NCBI GenBank assembly: GCA_024138025.1
Contig: JAMXBD010001040.1
Span: 310,001 to 374,000 of the forward strand
Reading direction: 5' to 3'
Length of the DNA stretch: 64,000 bases
Source: Combretum micranthum
Taxonomy: Eukaryota; Streptophyta; Magnoliopsida; Myrtales; Combretaceae
Positions 1 through 12,925 of this stretch are shown in pieces. The position numbers were made by a program, and so were the translations under genes. Within the stretch, counting starts at the first letter, position 1. Each line of letters starts with the position of its first letter. The notes beneath the pieces are model-generated. The model worked only from the letters and a program-made list of their open reading frames with translations, did no database searches and was not told where the DNA came from.

Positions 1-1480
1 GCATGTGCTCGTTTGAATTTTTTTTTTTCATATGTTCAAGTGAAGACGTTGTTAATATATATATATATATATATATATTGCATTTTCATGTAATTTATTA
101 ATATTAAATATTATATGATACATAATATATATAAATTGGAACTGTTTATAGTTCTGAAGCAGCTGAAACAGACCTATTAAAACCATCAGCTCTTTAAGAA
201 CCAGAAATTGACCCAGCTTCTATGAATCTGGTTCCAATTCCACTAATTTTACAACTGGAAATCGCAATTTGAATCACCGACTAGCGACGACGTGTACATG
301 GGATGTGTTATCAGGCATGAAGGATCATAATTCATAAGGAATACATTGCGAGTTGTTCTCGAGTTTTTGGTTTGCAGGAGTGGTGCTGTAAACCTCTAAT
401 TTTCGAAGCTTTGTCGGTATGGGCGAGTGGCCACCAATATCCATCACTTCATCGCCTTCAAGAATCAAGCCTTAAGGGCATTGGCCCCACACACCTAACG
501 AGAAGTCTCGAGTTTCTTCAACGTCTTCCACAGATTTTAACAACTTAAGCTGATATGGTTTATACAGTAGTATCCTAAATCATTCGCTAATTACATATTT
601 TAAAAATAAATAATAATTGAATATCATATTTATATCTAGCTTTTATTTATTTTTATAATTAAACTATTTAAACTTTTTAAAAAACAGATTTACTAACTAT
701 ACATCAACAGAAAAAATTAGTTAATAGGTTATTAAATATAGATAAAGCAATCTCAATTTTCATGCCTTTCGGCCACCACATGTCCACAGCCATAAGTAAA
801 AAGGAAATCTCTCCCATATAATTTTTTCAGAGTACTTGCACCAAGCACCATTAGAACATGTAATTTGGATATTTTTGTGCTTCAATCATCGCATGTCTTG
901 TCCACTGAAGCTCTTTCAGAGATAGCATTTAGTTATAGGCCTTGTTTTCATGTGAGATAATGATGGTGTCTATACATTTAATATTGACAAAAGTACATTT
1001 TAAGATTTCAGACTTAACATTTTACCTGACCTGGCTTTTATTTAAGTTTTTCATTTTTATTTTTTCATTTAAATACTGAATATTTAAGATGTCTTATAAA
1101 ATCGGTCATTCTTTTACCTTAACTTATTTATTAATATTTAACGTGCTGCAACATTTCATTTATTCACGTTATTATTTCAAATAAAGATTATAAATATAAT
1201 TTATTAAAACAAATTTAAGAAAAAAAGGAGAAAAATAGTAAATTTCATGGTAAAGGAGCACTGATTTTTCTTAATCATTTTCCCTCCTCCCTTTTGGTTT
1301 TGGTATAAAACATAGAATTGTGTTGTTGAAGAAAGCCAGAGCAAAAATCATTTTGGACGCCTGGAAAGAAGTGATGGGTCATGAAATGGCTTTGGTAAAA
1401 GCGGCTCCCTGTAATCTAGCTTTTCATCAAGAAGTCCTTAAGAATGTTACTCCGGTTCAGGGATATTTGGATTACATGAT
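1..1480. other. AT-rich non-coding stretch with a TA microsatellite
   Basis: No supported gene. A (TA)n tract lies at about 53-79. Two short coding-like patches occur: a minus-strand open frame at 325-475, and a plus-strand frame at 1320-1490 that has no ATG at its head (it opens with GTG) and follows a possible splice acceptor. Neither matches a family I recognise. They may be exon relics. Confidence 0.5.
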
Positions 1481-1484
1481 TTTT

Positions 1485-1815
1485 ATTTGTATTTATATCT
1501 TATTTTTATTTGTATTCTATTTATATTCAATCTGTTTGATATGTTTATGGGTAAAAATATCAATAAAATAGTCTGAATCAAAATGATGGCATGTCGAATA
1601 GAGCCTAAAAGTACTATGTGGTTTGTTGATTTCTGATATTTTTTTATCATTTTTAAATATACTATTTATCAAAAAATAAATACAGATAAAAAAGATATTA
1701 TTACTTATAAATAGATCACTAAATACATATCAGATACAGATACAGATACAGATACAGATACAGATACAAATACAAATACAAATATAAATACAAATAAAAA
1801 GCAAACAATCTAAAT
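1485..1815. repeat. AT-rich inverted-repeat element containing an (agatac)n microsatellite
   Basis: The left part (about 1485-1560, rich in tatttgtat/ttatat words) reads as the inverse complement of the right part (about 1730-1815). A hexamer array agatac lies at about 1727-1775 and grades into aaatac. The stretch 1660-1815 is recognisably related to 27275-27405 on the same strand and to 4780-4905 on the opposite strand, so it is a dispersed family. It is probably a non-autonomous DNA element, but I could not define ends or a target duplication. Confidence 0.45.
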
Positions 1816-1888
1816 AGAAAGACGATTGAGTGATATCAATTTACCTTTATGGTTCACCCTATGCCTTTTATTTCTTTTTGGTTTTATG

Positions 1889-2607
1889 TAGACATCGTCA
1901 CAAGTTAGAACCAGACCCAAACCGGACTCGAACTATCAATTCCCAGTTCCAAAATGGTGGAACTGGAAGGTTTTGGTTCCAAAGGAATCGGGAACCATGA
2001 AATAAAAAAATCAATTAAATAATTTACTTAATTTAAGTAAGAAAATAATTATGAAATAAATTTTTAGCTTGAAACAACATTGAACCTAACAATAATTATT
2101 AATAGCCCATTAGTTGAAATAAGTTATATAGTTATGCATTTATTTATATACAATCACTTGCACTTTTTTAGTTACCATGTTAGCAATATGTCACTATAAA
2201 ATATTTAAGAAATAAGTCCCTATAATACAAAAATTAGTCACACATGGTTAAGAAAGAAAAGTTCATTTTGGTTAGAAGTCTACATAAACTCAACAACACA
2301 TGATTTCAAATATATCTATTACTTATGTTGTTAATAACAACACATTAAATTCGTGTGAAAATAGTTTTAAATATTTGTTTTCAATAACAATTTTTTAAAA
2401 TTTTCTTTTCTTTTTTGTTTTTATAGTATAGAATTGCTAGAACCGTAGGCCAGGAGGTTTTAGAAGGTGGAACCGTAAGGATTCACCAAAACTGGCAGGT
2501 TTTTTGTTGGTTTGAACCCACCATCTCTTGATCGGTTCCAAATTCAGGAACCGCCAGTGATGGTTGGGGTTGGTTCTTGATTTGGAACCAACCCATGATG
2601 ATGTCTA
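1889..2607. mobile_element. hAT-like non-autonomous element (MITE)
   Basis: The termini are inverted repeats: tagacatcgtca at the left and, on the other strand, tagacatcatca at the right. Gaacc/ggttcc-rich inner arms extend the similarity. The flanks carry an identical 8-bp direct repeat, gttttatg, at 1881-1888 and 2608-2615. An 8-bp duplication and short terminal repeats starting TA are typical of hAT elements. The 719-bp interior has no ORF of note, so it would need a transposase supplied in trans. Confidence 0.82.
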
Positions 2608-2615
2608 GTTTTATG

Positions 2616-4779
2616 TTCTTTCATATGTTATATGTGTTGTGTTTGATTGAGTCTATGCTACAAGTACTAGTAGTGTGATAATTACTATTTCCTAAATATT
2701 TCGGGACACATTCAAGTGTTCGTGGGCTGCTTTGGTTTTTAAGGGTGGTGACTACCTAAGGAAATGCCCTTTTGATTTGCAAGATGTTCTTCTAGCTAAG
2801 AGGATGTATACTTGTATAATAAAATATTAAACAGGGGAGAGAGTTTCCTATGAGTGAACAATGATATGATATTGTGTGTTTTAGTTTTAGAATATGAGAT
2901 ATATATGGATTTTGGATGAGATGATAAATGATAGAGGTGAGAGGTAAGTTTTAGCAACTTTCATCTTTATGATTTTTTTTTTTTTTATTACTAGTTCAAG
3001 TATTCATCAATTCGATCATATAACCTTATAGAGTTTTAGCTATATATCTAAATTCGTTGCTAAAACCCTATAGGGTTTTTAGTGGATAAGGTAGGTTAGA
3101 AACCCTATAACTACCTACCCGATTACATACTTACTTGCAATGAGTGATGCATAATGACACTTCGATAATAATTAAGAGAAAGATGGAATGAAAAGGAGGA
3201 ATAGGCAATCTTAATCGTCTTAGACACAATTGTAATAGCTAGAGGAGTTATCAAGTTTCAACTCCACTAATAGTAATGAACAAGTGTTTGATCTCTAGAG
3301 ACAGAAATTCGATAGTACCTCAGTATTTCTATCAAATTCCTTCTTATTCAAATGAGGAGGGACTAGAATATTTATGTAACTTAGTCATCAATATCATACG
3401 TTGGATCCCATTGACAATCAATAAACAAAATGAATCTCTTTTAATATATGACCATAATGAGAAAGGTTAAATGATGAACGCTAGTCCATCGGGTCCTACT
3501 CTAAGCTTATTATGCCAAATGATGCTTTTGATCATCTCAATATAAAACCAAACTCTTTAAACTTTATCACTTAGCCCAAAAAGTCAAACTCAAATAAATA
3601 AAATATTTTTAATAATTTAAAACCCATTTACATAAACTTACCATGCTCTTATCCCTATCTCTACTTGTAATCATCAACTACATTCTGTCGATCTCTTGGA
3701 AGAAATGGTAAAAGGCGACATAGTTGATGTTGTCCAAAAATTCTCAATGAGTTGTCTCTGGAAGCTTTTCGAGAAATCAGATGGCTATTATTAAAGATAA
3801 ACTATGGATATTAAGGAAATTCAAACCATAGCTTTTGCTTTGCACCATTCAAACAATGATTACTTAGGGCACACTTTTGAATATTTCAAACATAGAATAA
3901 TGCAATAATGGAATATGTTGGTATAATGCAATAATTCGGATAAATATGTGATGTTGCTATCTTCCTATCTTAAGCGTGTCTTCACTGATTATATATTATA
4001 AATATAAATATTTAGATAAGAAATTGCATAATCACTAAAAATATATATATTCTTAGATAAGAAATCAATGCATGTCATATAATTTTGTTCTATTAGATTG
4101 TGTACATGTAATTAGTTGGAACATACTCAGCATGCCAAAATCCAATATAACAAATCTTTACTCCAAAATTTAGTGGTTTGTTTCATTTCTCCACACCCTC
4201 ATATAAATGGGCTCTTTTGTATGCAGAGTTTAATATTACATTAAAAAAATTCTCCAAACATAAAATACTAAAATGGTTTGTTGGCTATTAATATTTTAGA
4301 TAGGTATTTACACAAGTTAAGTTTATTTAGAAGAATCAACTTTTTAATTGTTTAAAATAAGAAGTTAATGATTTGTAAATTAATTCAAGTAAGGTATTTG
4401 TTGAAAAAAATGGAAGAAAACTAATCAAAATTTTTTCAAAAATTAATATTTTTAAAATAAACTTTGCTAAACATAAATTTCTCTTTTTAAGCACTTGATG
4501 CTTGAATGTGTTAAATAAATTTACTTCTAATCATTAATACCTTCTCGTATAATTTAACTATTATAGATGGACATCATTATAAGTAATGATGATTTATTAT
4601 CATACACATGGTCCATATAAGTAGAAAATAATAATTGCTTTTATAAAATTAAAATCCTTGTTCCTAATTTACTATGCTCAAATTTTGTATTCAATTTTCC
4701 TTATCTTATTGACATCATTGGCAATTCACATTCGAGCTTTGAATAAATTCCTCTATAAATGGATTGTTGAATTTTTATC
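2616..4779. other. AT-rich stretch with nothing recognised
   Basis: No gene, structured RNA or clear element. A 64-codon open frame at 3276-3470 shows no recognisable motif and is probably chance. Short polyT and AT-rich tracts are the only features. Confidence 0.5.
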
Positions 4780-4905
4780 TGTAATTGATTTGTATCTATA
4801 ACTTATATGTATTATATTTATTTGGTTAATTTATGAGTAAAACTATCAGTTTTTCATTGGTATCTATTTCTTGACAAATATTTGTTTAAAAGAAAAAAAA
4901 TATCA
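4780..4905 (-). repeat. Copy of the AT-rich dispersed repeat
   Basis: Read on the minus strand this resembles 1660-1790 and 27275-27405. It shares the order of a tatttg...aataaata block, a 'acttataa' word and a 'gatac' word. It is too diverged for its borders to be set. Confidence 0.35.
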
Positions 4906-5777
4906 TGCAAAAAATGACTAGAATATAATGAAAACCCATAGTTCAACTTTCTTATAGATGGTGGCAAATCACCTTTCCACCCATTGATAAAATTAGTAAG
5001 CAATAGGGTCATTATATATGTATTACTCTTATAGATATATAAAACAAATAAAATTTGGTTGCTTTCACTTTTTTTAATTTTTGAAAAAAGGTATTCAAAG
5101 AATTTATTTTATTTGTTTTTTACATTGAAATATTTCAATGAAAATTTATTTCTTTAATTATTTTATTTAATTACTTTCGTGTATTCTTATATTCATTTTG
5201 TATAGATTTATAGATATAATCTCTATCTCTATTATTTTTATTTTGGAATTTGTTTTGATGTGGGTCCTTTAATTGTTGTCAAGTGATTAGTGAATTTAGA
5301 GCCCTACTTGCATCGGGTAAAACACTTGGATGGTAGGAATTCGCACCATATCTTTTGTTCAAGGTATCATCATTCGAGAGTTGAGGACTCAGTTGAGGCC
5401 TTCAATTAAGGTGTGTAGCGTTGAGTCGCGAGTAGCATCAGTAGGGTGGTTTGTTCACAGATTGGGTTAATTCTAAAGGCAGGTTTAGCCTCACGTAACA
5501 AACTGATAGGGAGCTAATGTTGTTTTTTGGATGAGACCATGACAGGTCGAAACTAGTTGGAACCATTGAGTCTTCCATACATATAAAGGATTGTGACAAA
5601 GCTAAAATGATATTCCTTAAGTACAAAATGGACTTGGAACAGACTTGGGAAATTAGGGAAAAGAAAGCTGGCCTGCCATACAAAATGTCGATAAATGCCA
5701 ATGTGAGGGATGGTTAAGCATGTATGAGCACTTTAAGGAGTAGAACCTCCTATCCCATGACATGATATGTCCAACCA
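4906..5777. other. Unassigned stretch
   Basis: No supported gene. From about 5280 to 5760 the base composition rises and open frames lengthen (for example minus-strand 5438-5701), suggesting a decayed mobile-element or gene fragment. No family motif is visible. Confidence 0.4.
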
Positions 5778-5780
5778 TTA

Positions 5781-6079
5781 GAGTATTACATCCCGCATGA
5801 CCTCTTTTACTAAAGAACCTCATCAATTCGTCCCTAAAACTCTTTACATAAGGTTCTTCACATGTTTTTAAGTTTTGTGAGTCTGTATACTTTTATACAA
5901 CACACTTAATAACATAACAAAAATATAAAACGATTATAAAAAATTGAAAAACCTTACTTTTTGAAATTCCTGGCAAACAAACCAAAAAATTTAAAGGACC
6001 TTTCCCATTACTAAGAACCTCAAAAAATGAGGTTTTTATTATAGGGACTCATTTCAAGCACTGCCTAAATGGGATGCTC
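5781..6079. mobile_element. Tourist-like (PIF/Harbinger) MITE
   Basis: It starts gagtattacatccc and ends, read on the other strand, gagcatcccattta. It is flanked on both sides by the trinucleotide TTA (5778-5780 and 6080-6082), the usual PIF/Harbinger target duplication. Inner arms repeat an aagaacctc word in inverted order. At 299 bp with no coding capacity it fits a MITE. The terminal repeats are imperfect, differing mostly by transitions, so it is old. Confidence 0.68.
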
Positions 6080-6082
6080 TTA

Positions 6083-6829
6083 TTTGACATCTTCTTTTCT
6101 TCTCCAAACATTTCATTTAAATGCGATCATACACGTGTTGAACACAGTGCCATGGAGTTCATTGGAAATTTTGTCCCTATTTATTTTAATGAATTTTAAA
6201 AGAATATTCTTTCATTTTTTAATGTTTGTTTAAAGAAAAAGGAACACTTATTGAAGATTGTTTTTTCTTATTTTGAAAAATATACTCATTTACAGCATAT
6301 TTTTAGAAAAATAACTTACGAATTATAAAGCGCTAATTCATTTTTTCATTGATTTACGAGCTTTATTTATCAAACATTTGCAATTTAGAGACATTTATCA
6401 TTGATTTTTGAAAATATTTTTTCTTTAGGTGGATTTATTTCTCATTATAAAATGTGTATTTTTATATTTAAAATATATGAGTTATCTTGAAGTTATACAA
6501 ATAGAGAAAATCTATTCATAAAATTTGCCATACATTTAAAAATATGTTACTTTTTAAGAAATAACCTATAGTTTCCTCAAAACAAATGGGGCCATAGATC
6601 TTACAAGTTTTATTGATGTTCTCCTTTTCAACTAATATGTGATATTAAGGTAGTTATACCTATGCTACTAGATAACCTAGTAGTCATAGCCATGAATGAT
6701 AGATACTAAGTGTGTTTTTTTTAAGCCAAATACCCATGCGGTATTTGTCATTAATGCGTTATGTATTCCGCTTAAGGAGTACATTCACAAGAATGAAACT
6801 CAAAGCACAAGCGATGGAGCATTTGGTTT
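6083..6829. other. AT-rich stretch with nothing recognised
   Basis: No gene or element is supported between the MITE and the left copia LTR. Confidence 0.5.
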
Positions 6830-6834
6830 TATTT

Positions 6835-7805
6835 TATTAAAATGAACTATATCTAATATGATTTTGATGGGTGCAAAAGTTATGGTGCTTGATGGATATG
6901 ATAAAGAAATGGATGTTCTACCCTGTGTATCTGTGTGTGTGTGTGTTGTGATTAAATGTTGCAAGATCACACCGGCGAACCGGTGGATATAGGAGTGGTG
7001 AGCTGGTCAACCTTTTTCAAGCATTGAGCCCAAAATTGGAGACGTGACACAAGGCGTGAAGAAAACATACTAGGGCGCAACACAAAGAAAAATATATACC
7101 AATGAGCTAGTCCAATGACTTACAGAGGTTAAATTTGTCGATGCCTAAATTAAGAAACACGACAAGGGCACAACAAAGGAATTTTGAGGTACGACACTTG
7201 AAGAACACAAACCAGCGAATTGGTGGGTCTTAAGATCAGCTCTGACTGTTGTGTGCTTTTATTATAGTCGTCCGATAGATGTTATCCTCAACGAATATTT
7301 TTTGTTTAAGTTATAAAACTCTTTCACTTGGAGTTTCGGATAATTTTTTGACATTCTTTATAGCGTTCATTTGCAAACAAACAAATCAATCTTTATACTT
7401 ACTTTTCTACTTCTTGTTCATCAATTTGTAAATCTTGAGTAAGAGAGAGAAAATCATACTAGTGCTCTATTTCTTTATTTGTAAATCTTTAAAAGAGCAT
7501 CTAGTAAACTAAAGTGAGAAAATTTTGTATTGCTCATCTTGAGCGTAGTTTTTGTCTTGATTAATAAAAGTGGTTGAGAAGTCCCCATTGGAGGCATTGG
7601 TGGATCATGGAAATTAGGAAGTGGACCAAACTCTACGTTAATTCTTAGCTAATCTTCTATATCCTTATCTCTTTATGTTTCATATTATTGTTTAATTTGT
7701 TATTACTACTACCTCGTATGTTTCCTTACATGAAAAACATTTATTTGTGATTATTAATGAAAATACTTGATTTACCCCCTCTTGAGTATCCTAGTGCATT
7801 TTTCA
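6835..7805 (+). repeat. 5' LTR of the copia element
   Basis: It aligns along its length with 14501-15514. Examples are the shared run aatatgattttgatg near the start, the TG-repeat, and the shared end gcatttttca. The expected TG start has decayed to TA here, while the 3' copy keeps TG. It ends in CA just before the primer-binding site. Confidence 0.88.
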
Positions 7806-7807
7806 AT

Positions 7808-7819
7808 TGGTATCAAAGT
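7808..7819 (+). other. Primer-binding site for initiator Met-tRNA
   Basis: The sequence tggtatcaaagt matches the usual plant copia primer site complementary to initiator methionine tRNA at 10 of 12 positions. It lies two bases after the LTR end, which confirms both the LTR border and the plus orientation. Confidence 0.8.
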
Positions 7820-7865
7820 CTGTCTCTATTTTTTATACGCTTAGATGTAAAATAAAGTAAAGATC

Positions 7866-9555
7866 ATGGGTTCGAATATACTAGGGTTTCTAGAGGGGCA
7901 AAAGATAAACAAACCTTCGCTGCTATGTGGGGATAATTATACCTACTGAAAGTATAGGATGAAAATATTTTTAAAAGCTTAAAACAGATTCATATGGAAT
8001 GTTATTGAAAAAGTGCCTTTCGAAATTGAAGGAAAATCAGAAGCTGATTGTACAAAAGATGATTGAAAAAAGCTTGATTTAAACAAAATTGCAATGAATA
8101 TTTTACACTGTGGATTAAATGAAAGTGATTTTAATAGAATTTGTACATATTCTTCCGCAAAAGAAATATGGGATGAAGTAGAAAAGATTTTATGGTGAAT
8201 TTGAAAACTTTAAAATGCTCCCAAATGAAACTATTGATGAGATGCACAATAGATATATTAATACAATAAATCCTCGAAGTATACTTGGAAAGAGATCTAC
8301 CAATCTGGAAATTAATTCTAAACTTCTCAAGATACTTCCAAAAGATTAGGAAGCTAAGAGGACAATAATAGAGGAAGCTTGGGACCTTAGTGCCTTCAGT
8401 AAAGAAGAACTTTTTGATGCACTCAAAACCCATGAGCTCATCAAGAAATAAGGTGATGGAGAAAGCTATTGCTCTAAAAGCCACAAGCTAAGAATCAAGT
8501 GATGAAGAAGATGAAGTTGAAAACGAATATCTTTTCTTGATGGCCAAAAAGTTCAAGAAGTTTATGAGAACTAAATCAAAGAAAATGGAGGATGACAGTA
8601 ACTCATCTAAACACAAAAAGAAAGATGTGATTACATGCTTTAATTGCCAAAAGCTAAGATATATTTGACAATATTGCTCATTGCTCAAAAAGAGATTAGG
8701 AGGAGAAGAAGAGAGCTTATGTGGCAACATGGAGCAATGAGGACTCATCAGATTAAGATGATGAGAATCTATGCTTCATGGCTTTAGAAAATGAAGTAAC
8801 TTCTCCTTGTTCTCTTTCATATTATGAGCTACATGATATATATGAAAAAGTATGTTGTAAACTAATGAAGTTGAGAAAAAGAATAGTATGTTGAAAACTT
8901 TAATGGCTGAAGTTGGAGAATAGCTAGAGAGTTTTTAGATTGAGCATGAAGAAGTTAAATTTGAAAATGAAAAGCTAAACAATGAAATTAATGGTCTGAA
9001 AATAGAAATTGAAAAGTTAAATATTAAATGTAAAAATTTGAAAAGCAACAATAATGAATTAAAAGAAGCAAATGAAAAATTAAAGATTAAAAATGATCTG
9101 CTAGATATTAAAATCAAGACTATAAAGAATACACAATGTTGCATGTATTAATAGATGTGAAAATGAAATGATTAAAGAGCTAGAATCTTTGAAAAATGAA
9201 AATAAAATGTTGAAAACCAGCTTAGATGATTCAAAGGCCACCATAACTAAGTTCACAAATGGGAAGAAAAATTTGAACACACTTTTTGGAAGCCAAAAGT
9301 GTGATTCAAACAAATTTGGAATTGGCTATAGTGAACAAAATAATTGCAAGTCTCTCAAAAAAAAAAAAATTTGTTAAAGCTACTTATGGGATATATAATT
9401 ATTGTGGCAAAACATGTCATATTGCACACAACTGTGCAATAAGAAGATTTATAAATATGAATCATAAAAGCTTGTTTGTTTAGTTTCCTAAAAAGGATGT
9501 TTTTGTTCCTCCTAAAAGAAGAGAACCCAAATTAAAATGGGTACCAAAGAAGTAA
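7866..9555 (+). pseudogene. copia gag (nucleocapsid) pseudogene
   Basis: In intact elements gag packages the RNA genome. From the ATG at 7866 the frame gives the copia gag signature (a W-K-x-R-M region, then a long helical part), broken by an early stop and later frameshifts. Two CCHC zinc knuckles remain but both are damaged. At 8636-8677 the histidine is Tyr and a stop codon interrupts the motif. At 9394-9435 the first cysteine is Tyr. Between them lies a Lys/Glu/Asn-rich coiled-coil-like stretch. A 13-A run at 9357-9369 coincides with a change of reading frame. This layout fits Sirevirus-like gags. Confidence 0.78.
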
Positions 9556-12503
9556 TAATGTATGTTGCATGGATCCTCAAGTGGTAGCAATAAATGGTAC
9601 TTGGATAGTGGTTGTTCAAGGTAATTAATAGGTGACGTGTCCAGGTTCATATTACTTAACTTGAAGGATCATGTGATTATTGCCTTTAGGGATAACAAAA
9701 AATCTACAGTCCTAGGTAAAGGTAACATTCTCATAATCAAGTTTATATATTAAAAATGTTTTGCTTGTAGATAATTTAAAACATAATTTGTTGAGCATTA
9801 ACCAATTGTGCGATAATGGTTTTCAAGTAAGATTTACTACAAAAAATGTTCTATTAAAATAATTGATAATAATCAAGCATATTTTGAAGGATATATACAA
9901 GGAAATATCTACAAAATCAATTTAAATGATTTTAAATCCTCAAATGAAACTTTTCTATATTATGAAAATGACAATAGTTGGCTATGGCATAGAAAACTAG
10001 GACATGCTAGCATGAACATCATTTCAAAACTTGTTAAAAAGGATATTGTCAAAGGCTTACCAGAGTTAAAATTTCAAAAGGACAAGATTTGCCATGCATG
10101 TCAAAAAAGAAAGTAAACTAAGACTTCTTTTAAGTCTAAGGATGCTATCTTTACATCTAGGCCATTAGAACTATTGCCTATGGATTTATTTGGTCTTACC
10201 AAAAACTTAAGTTTGGGAGGAAATAAATATACTTTGGTTATTATTAATGATTTTACTAGGTACACATGGACTTTCTTCCTTGCATCTAAAGACGAAACCA
10301 ACCATGTCTTTTTAGATATTGCAAATCTAAAATGAAAAAGGTCTTATTGTTCTCATACTTCAAAGTGATCATTGGGGAGAGTTTGAAAATCATGAAATGG
10401 AATTTTTTTGTTATAATTTTGGTATTTAATAAATTTTTTCAGCTCCTAGAACCCCACAACAAAATAGCATAACCAAAAGATAAAATAGAGCCTTTATTGA
10501 AATGGCTAGAATTATATTGTGTGAAAATAATTTGCCAAAATATTTTTTGGCTGAAGCTGTGAATACAACATGCTATATTTCAAATGCAATTTTCATGAGG
10601 CCAATTTTATAGAAAACCCTCTATAAGCTTTGGAAAGGCAAAAGGCCTAACATATCATATTTCTACCCATTTAGCACAAAGTGTTACATTTTAAATAATG
10701 GCAAAAAAACTTTAGTTATTGAAGAATCTATTCATAATGCATTTGATGATTCTTTACCTGATGTACGCTCATATGATGATGCTAATGGTGTATGTGTTGA
10801 TTTAAATAGAATCTCTCTTGGAAATAATAGCAAAGAAGTTAATGAACAAAGATTGGATGTTGACATGCATGAATTTGATAATAATGATTTACCTAAGGAA
10901 TGGAAGTATGCTAAGTCACACCCTAAAGATCTAATAATTGGAGAACCTATAAATCATGTTCAAATAAGATCTTCTTTAAGAAATTTAAGTAATGTAGTTT
11001 TCTTATCTCAATTTGAACCTAAAAATGTTGATGAAGCCTTAAAAGATGAGTTTTGGATTAATGCTATGCCAGATTAACTAAACTAGTTCATAAGAAATAA
11101 TGTATGGAATTTGGTTCCTAAACTTGAAAATAGAACTGTCATAACAACCAAATGGGTTTTTAGAAACAAGCTTGATGAATCTCATTTAATAACAAGAAAT
11201 AAGGCTAGATTGGTTTATAAAGGCTATATTCAAGAAGAAGGAATTGATTATGATGAGACCTTTGCCTTGGTTGCTAGATTATAATCTATAAGAATACTAG
11301 AATTTTACACTTTTTCAAATAGATGTCAAAAGTGCTTTCTTAAATGGTTTTATAAAAGAAGAAGTCTATGTAGAGTAATCACCGGGCTTTGAAAATAATG
11401 AATTTGCCAATCATGTTTTCAAATTGAATAAAGCTCTTTATGGACTAAAGCAAGCCCCTAGAGCTTGGTATAAAATACGTAGTAGTTTCCTATTAAATAA
11501 TGGTTTTTTAAGAGGAAAAGTTGATACAATTTTATTCATTAAAAATTACACGTTTGATACATTGATTGTATAAATCTATGTAGATGACATTGTGTTTGAA
11601 GCTACAAAAATGAGTCGTATAGAAGAATTTGTGAATCCATGAAGAATGAATTTGAAATGAGTATGATGGGAGAACTCAATTATTTTCTTGGTCTCCAAAT
11701 CAAACAATCTGAAAATGAAACATTTATCAAACAATCAAAATATACAAGGGATTTGAAGATTCAAAATGGATAATTGTAAATCTAAACCAACACCCATGAG
11801 TACAAGTTTAAAGCTTGATAAACATGAAAATGGAAAAAATGTGTGTGAAATGCTTTATAGAGGCATGATGAGAAGTTTATTATATTTAACAGCTTTTAGA
11901 CCTGACACCATATTCTTTGTATGCATATGTGCACAATTTCAATATTGCCCAAAAGAATCACACTTAAGTGTAGTAAAACGCATTCTCAAGAAATCTTGTA
12001 AGCACAATTGAATTTAGCTTGTGGTGTCTTAAGTTCACCTCTTTTGATCTAATAAGATACTTTGATTCTGACTTTGCCGGGTGCAAAATAGATAGGAAAA
12101 GCATAGGCCGCACATGCCATTTTCTTAGAAATTCTCTAATATCTTAGCACTAAAAAAAAAAAAAAAAAACTCTGTTACACTTTCAATTACTAAAGCTAAG
12201 TATATTGCAGGTGGTAGTTATTGCGCATAAATTTTATGAATGAAACAAACTTTATTTGATTATGGTTGAAGTTTAAAAGTGTTTCAACTTTTTGTAATAA
12301 TACAAGTGCTATAAATTTTACTAAAAATCCGATCCAACACTAAAGAACCAAGCATATTGAAATTAGACATCATTTCATTTTCAATACAATGATATGAGCT
12401 TGGAATTTATTGATACAAACCATCAAAAAGCTGATATTTTTACAAAAACTTTGAGTGAAGATCGTTTATACACTTTAAGAAGAGATTTGGGAATGATCAA
12501 GTA
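9556..12503 (+). pseudogene. copia pol pseudogene (protease-integrase-RT-RNase H)
   Basis: The protease site D-S-G-C is encoded at 9604. The pre-integrase HHCC zinc region lies at about 9970-10110 (WHRKLGH, then C-x2-C). The first integrase aspartate is in MDLFG near 10180, and an integrase tail follows. The reverse transcriptase runs from about 11040 and keeps YVDD at 11577-11588, the two catalytic aspartates. RNase H begins near 12060 with D-S-D-F-A-G, and pol ends at the stop at 12501. Multiple stops and frameshifts split every domain. The order integrase before RT establishes copia rather than gypsy. Confidence 0.85.
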
Positions 12504-12769
12504 AGATGAGTGCCAAGTATTATTGAATCAAGTTGATATAGAATAGAATTTTGGGATAAACAAGTTGCTAATTTTTTTTTTTTTTTTGTGATTATTATGC
12601 AAATATTATCTGTCTAAGAAATCTGTTCTTCTTACATGATGTCAGTTTGGCTAAGACTAGCTTACCGATCAATACTCAAAGGGTCGGTCGAGGGCTCGAT
12701 CTGACCTTCGATCCTTGCTTTTTAAATTTCATATGGAACCAGCTCCATGGTAGTTCATGCACTGGTCTA

Positions 12770-12925
12770 CATGCTTATATAAATCCTTCTCTCTCTCTCT
12801 CTTTTGTCATTCTCTCCTCTCTCTTCTCTCTCTATCATGCTTTTTTTTCTCTCTCTCTCTCTCTCTAAATTTTCTCCCCACCATCTCTCTCTCTCTCTCC
12901 ACCTCCTCTCTTCCCACCACTACCC
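12770..12925. repeat. CT-rich low-complexity tract inside the copia element
   Basis: Long runs of ctctct and ttctctc on the plus strand lie between RNase H and the downstream ORF region. Open frames here encode only Ser/Leu/Phe-rich chance peptides and should not be called genes. Confidence 0.75.

Noticed and set aside
140..300. Possible second copy of the hAT-like MITE at 1889 (gaacc and ggttcc words)
   Set aside because: Only scattered short words are shared. No termini or target duplication could be found.
325..475. Minus-strand open frame with a gene-like amino-acid mix (VMDIGGHSPIPTKLRK...)
   Set aside because: Only about 49 codons, no family recognised and no supporting neighbour exon. 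Not called as a gene.
1320..1571. 83-codon plus-strand frame starting LLKKARAKIILDAWKEV
   Set aside because: It opens with GTG rather than ATG, and its second half runs into the AT-rich inverted repeat. It could be an exon relic but nothing confirms it.
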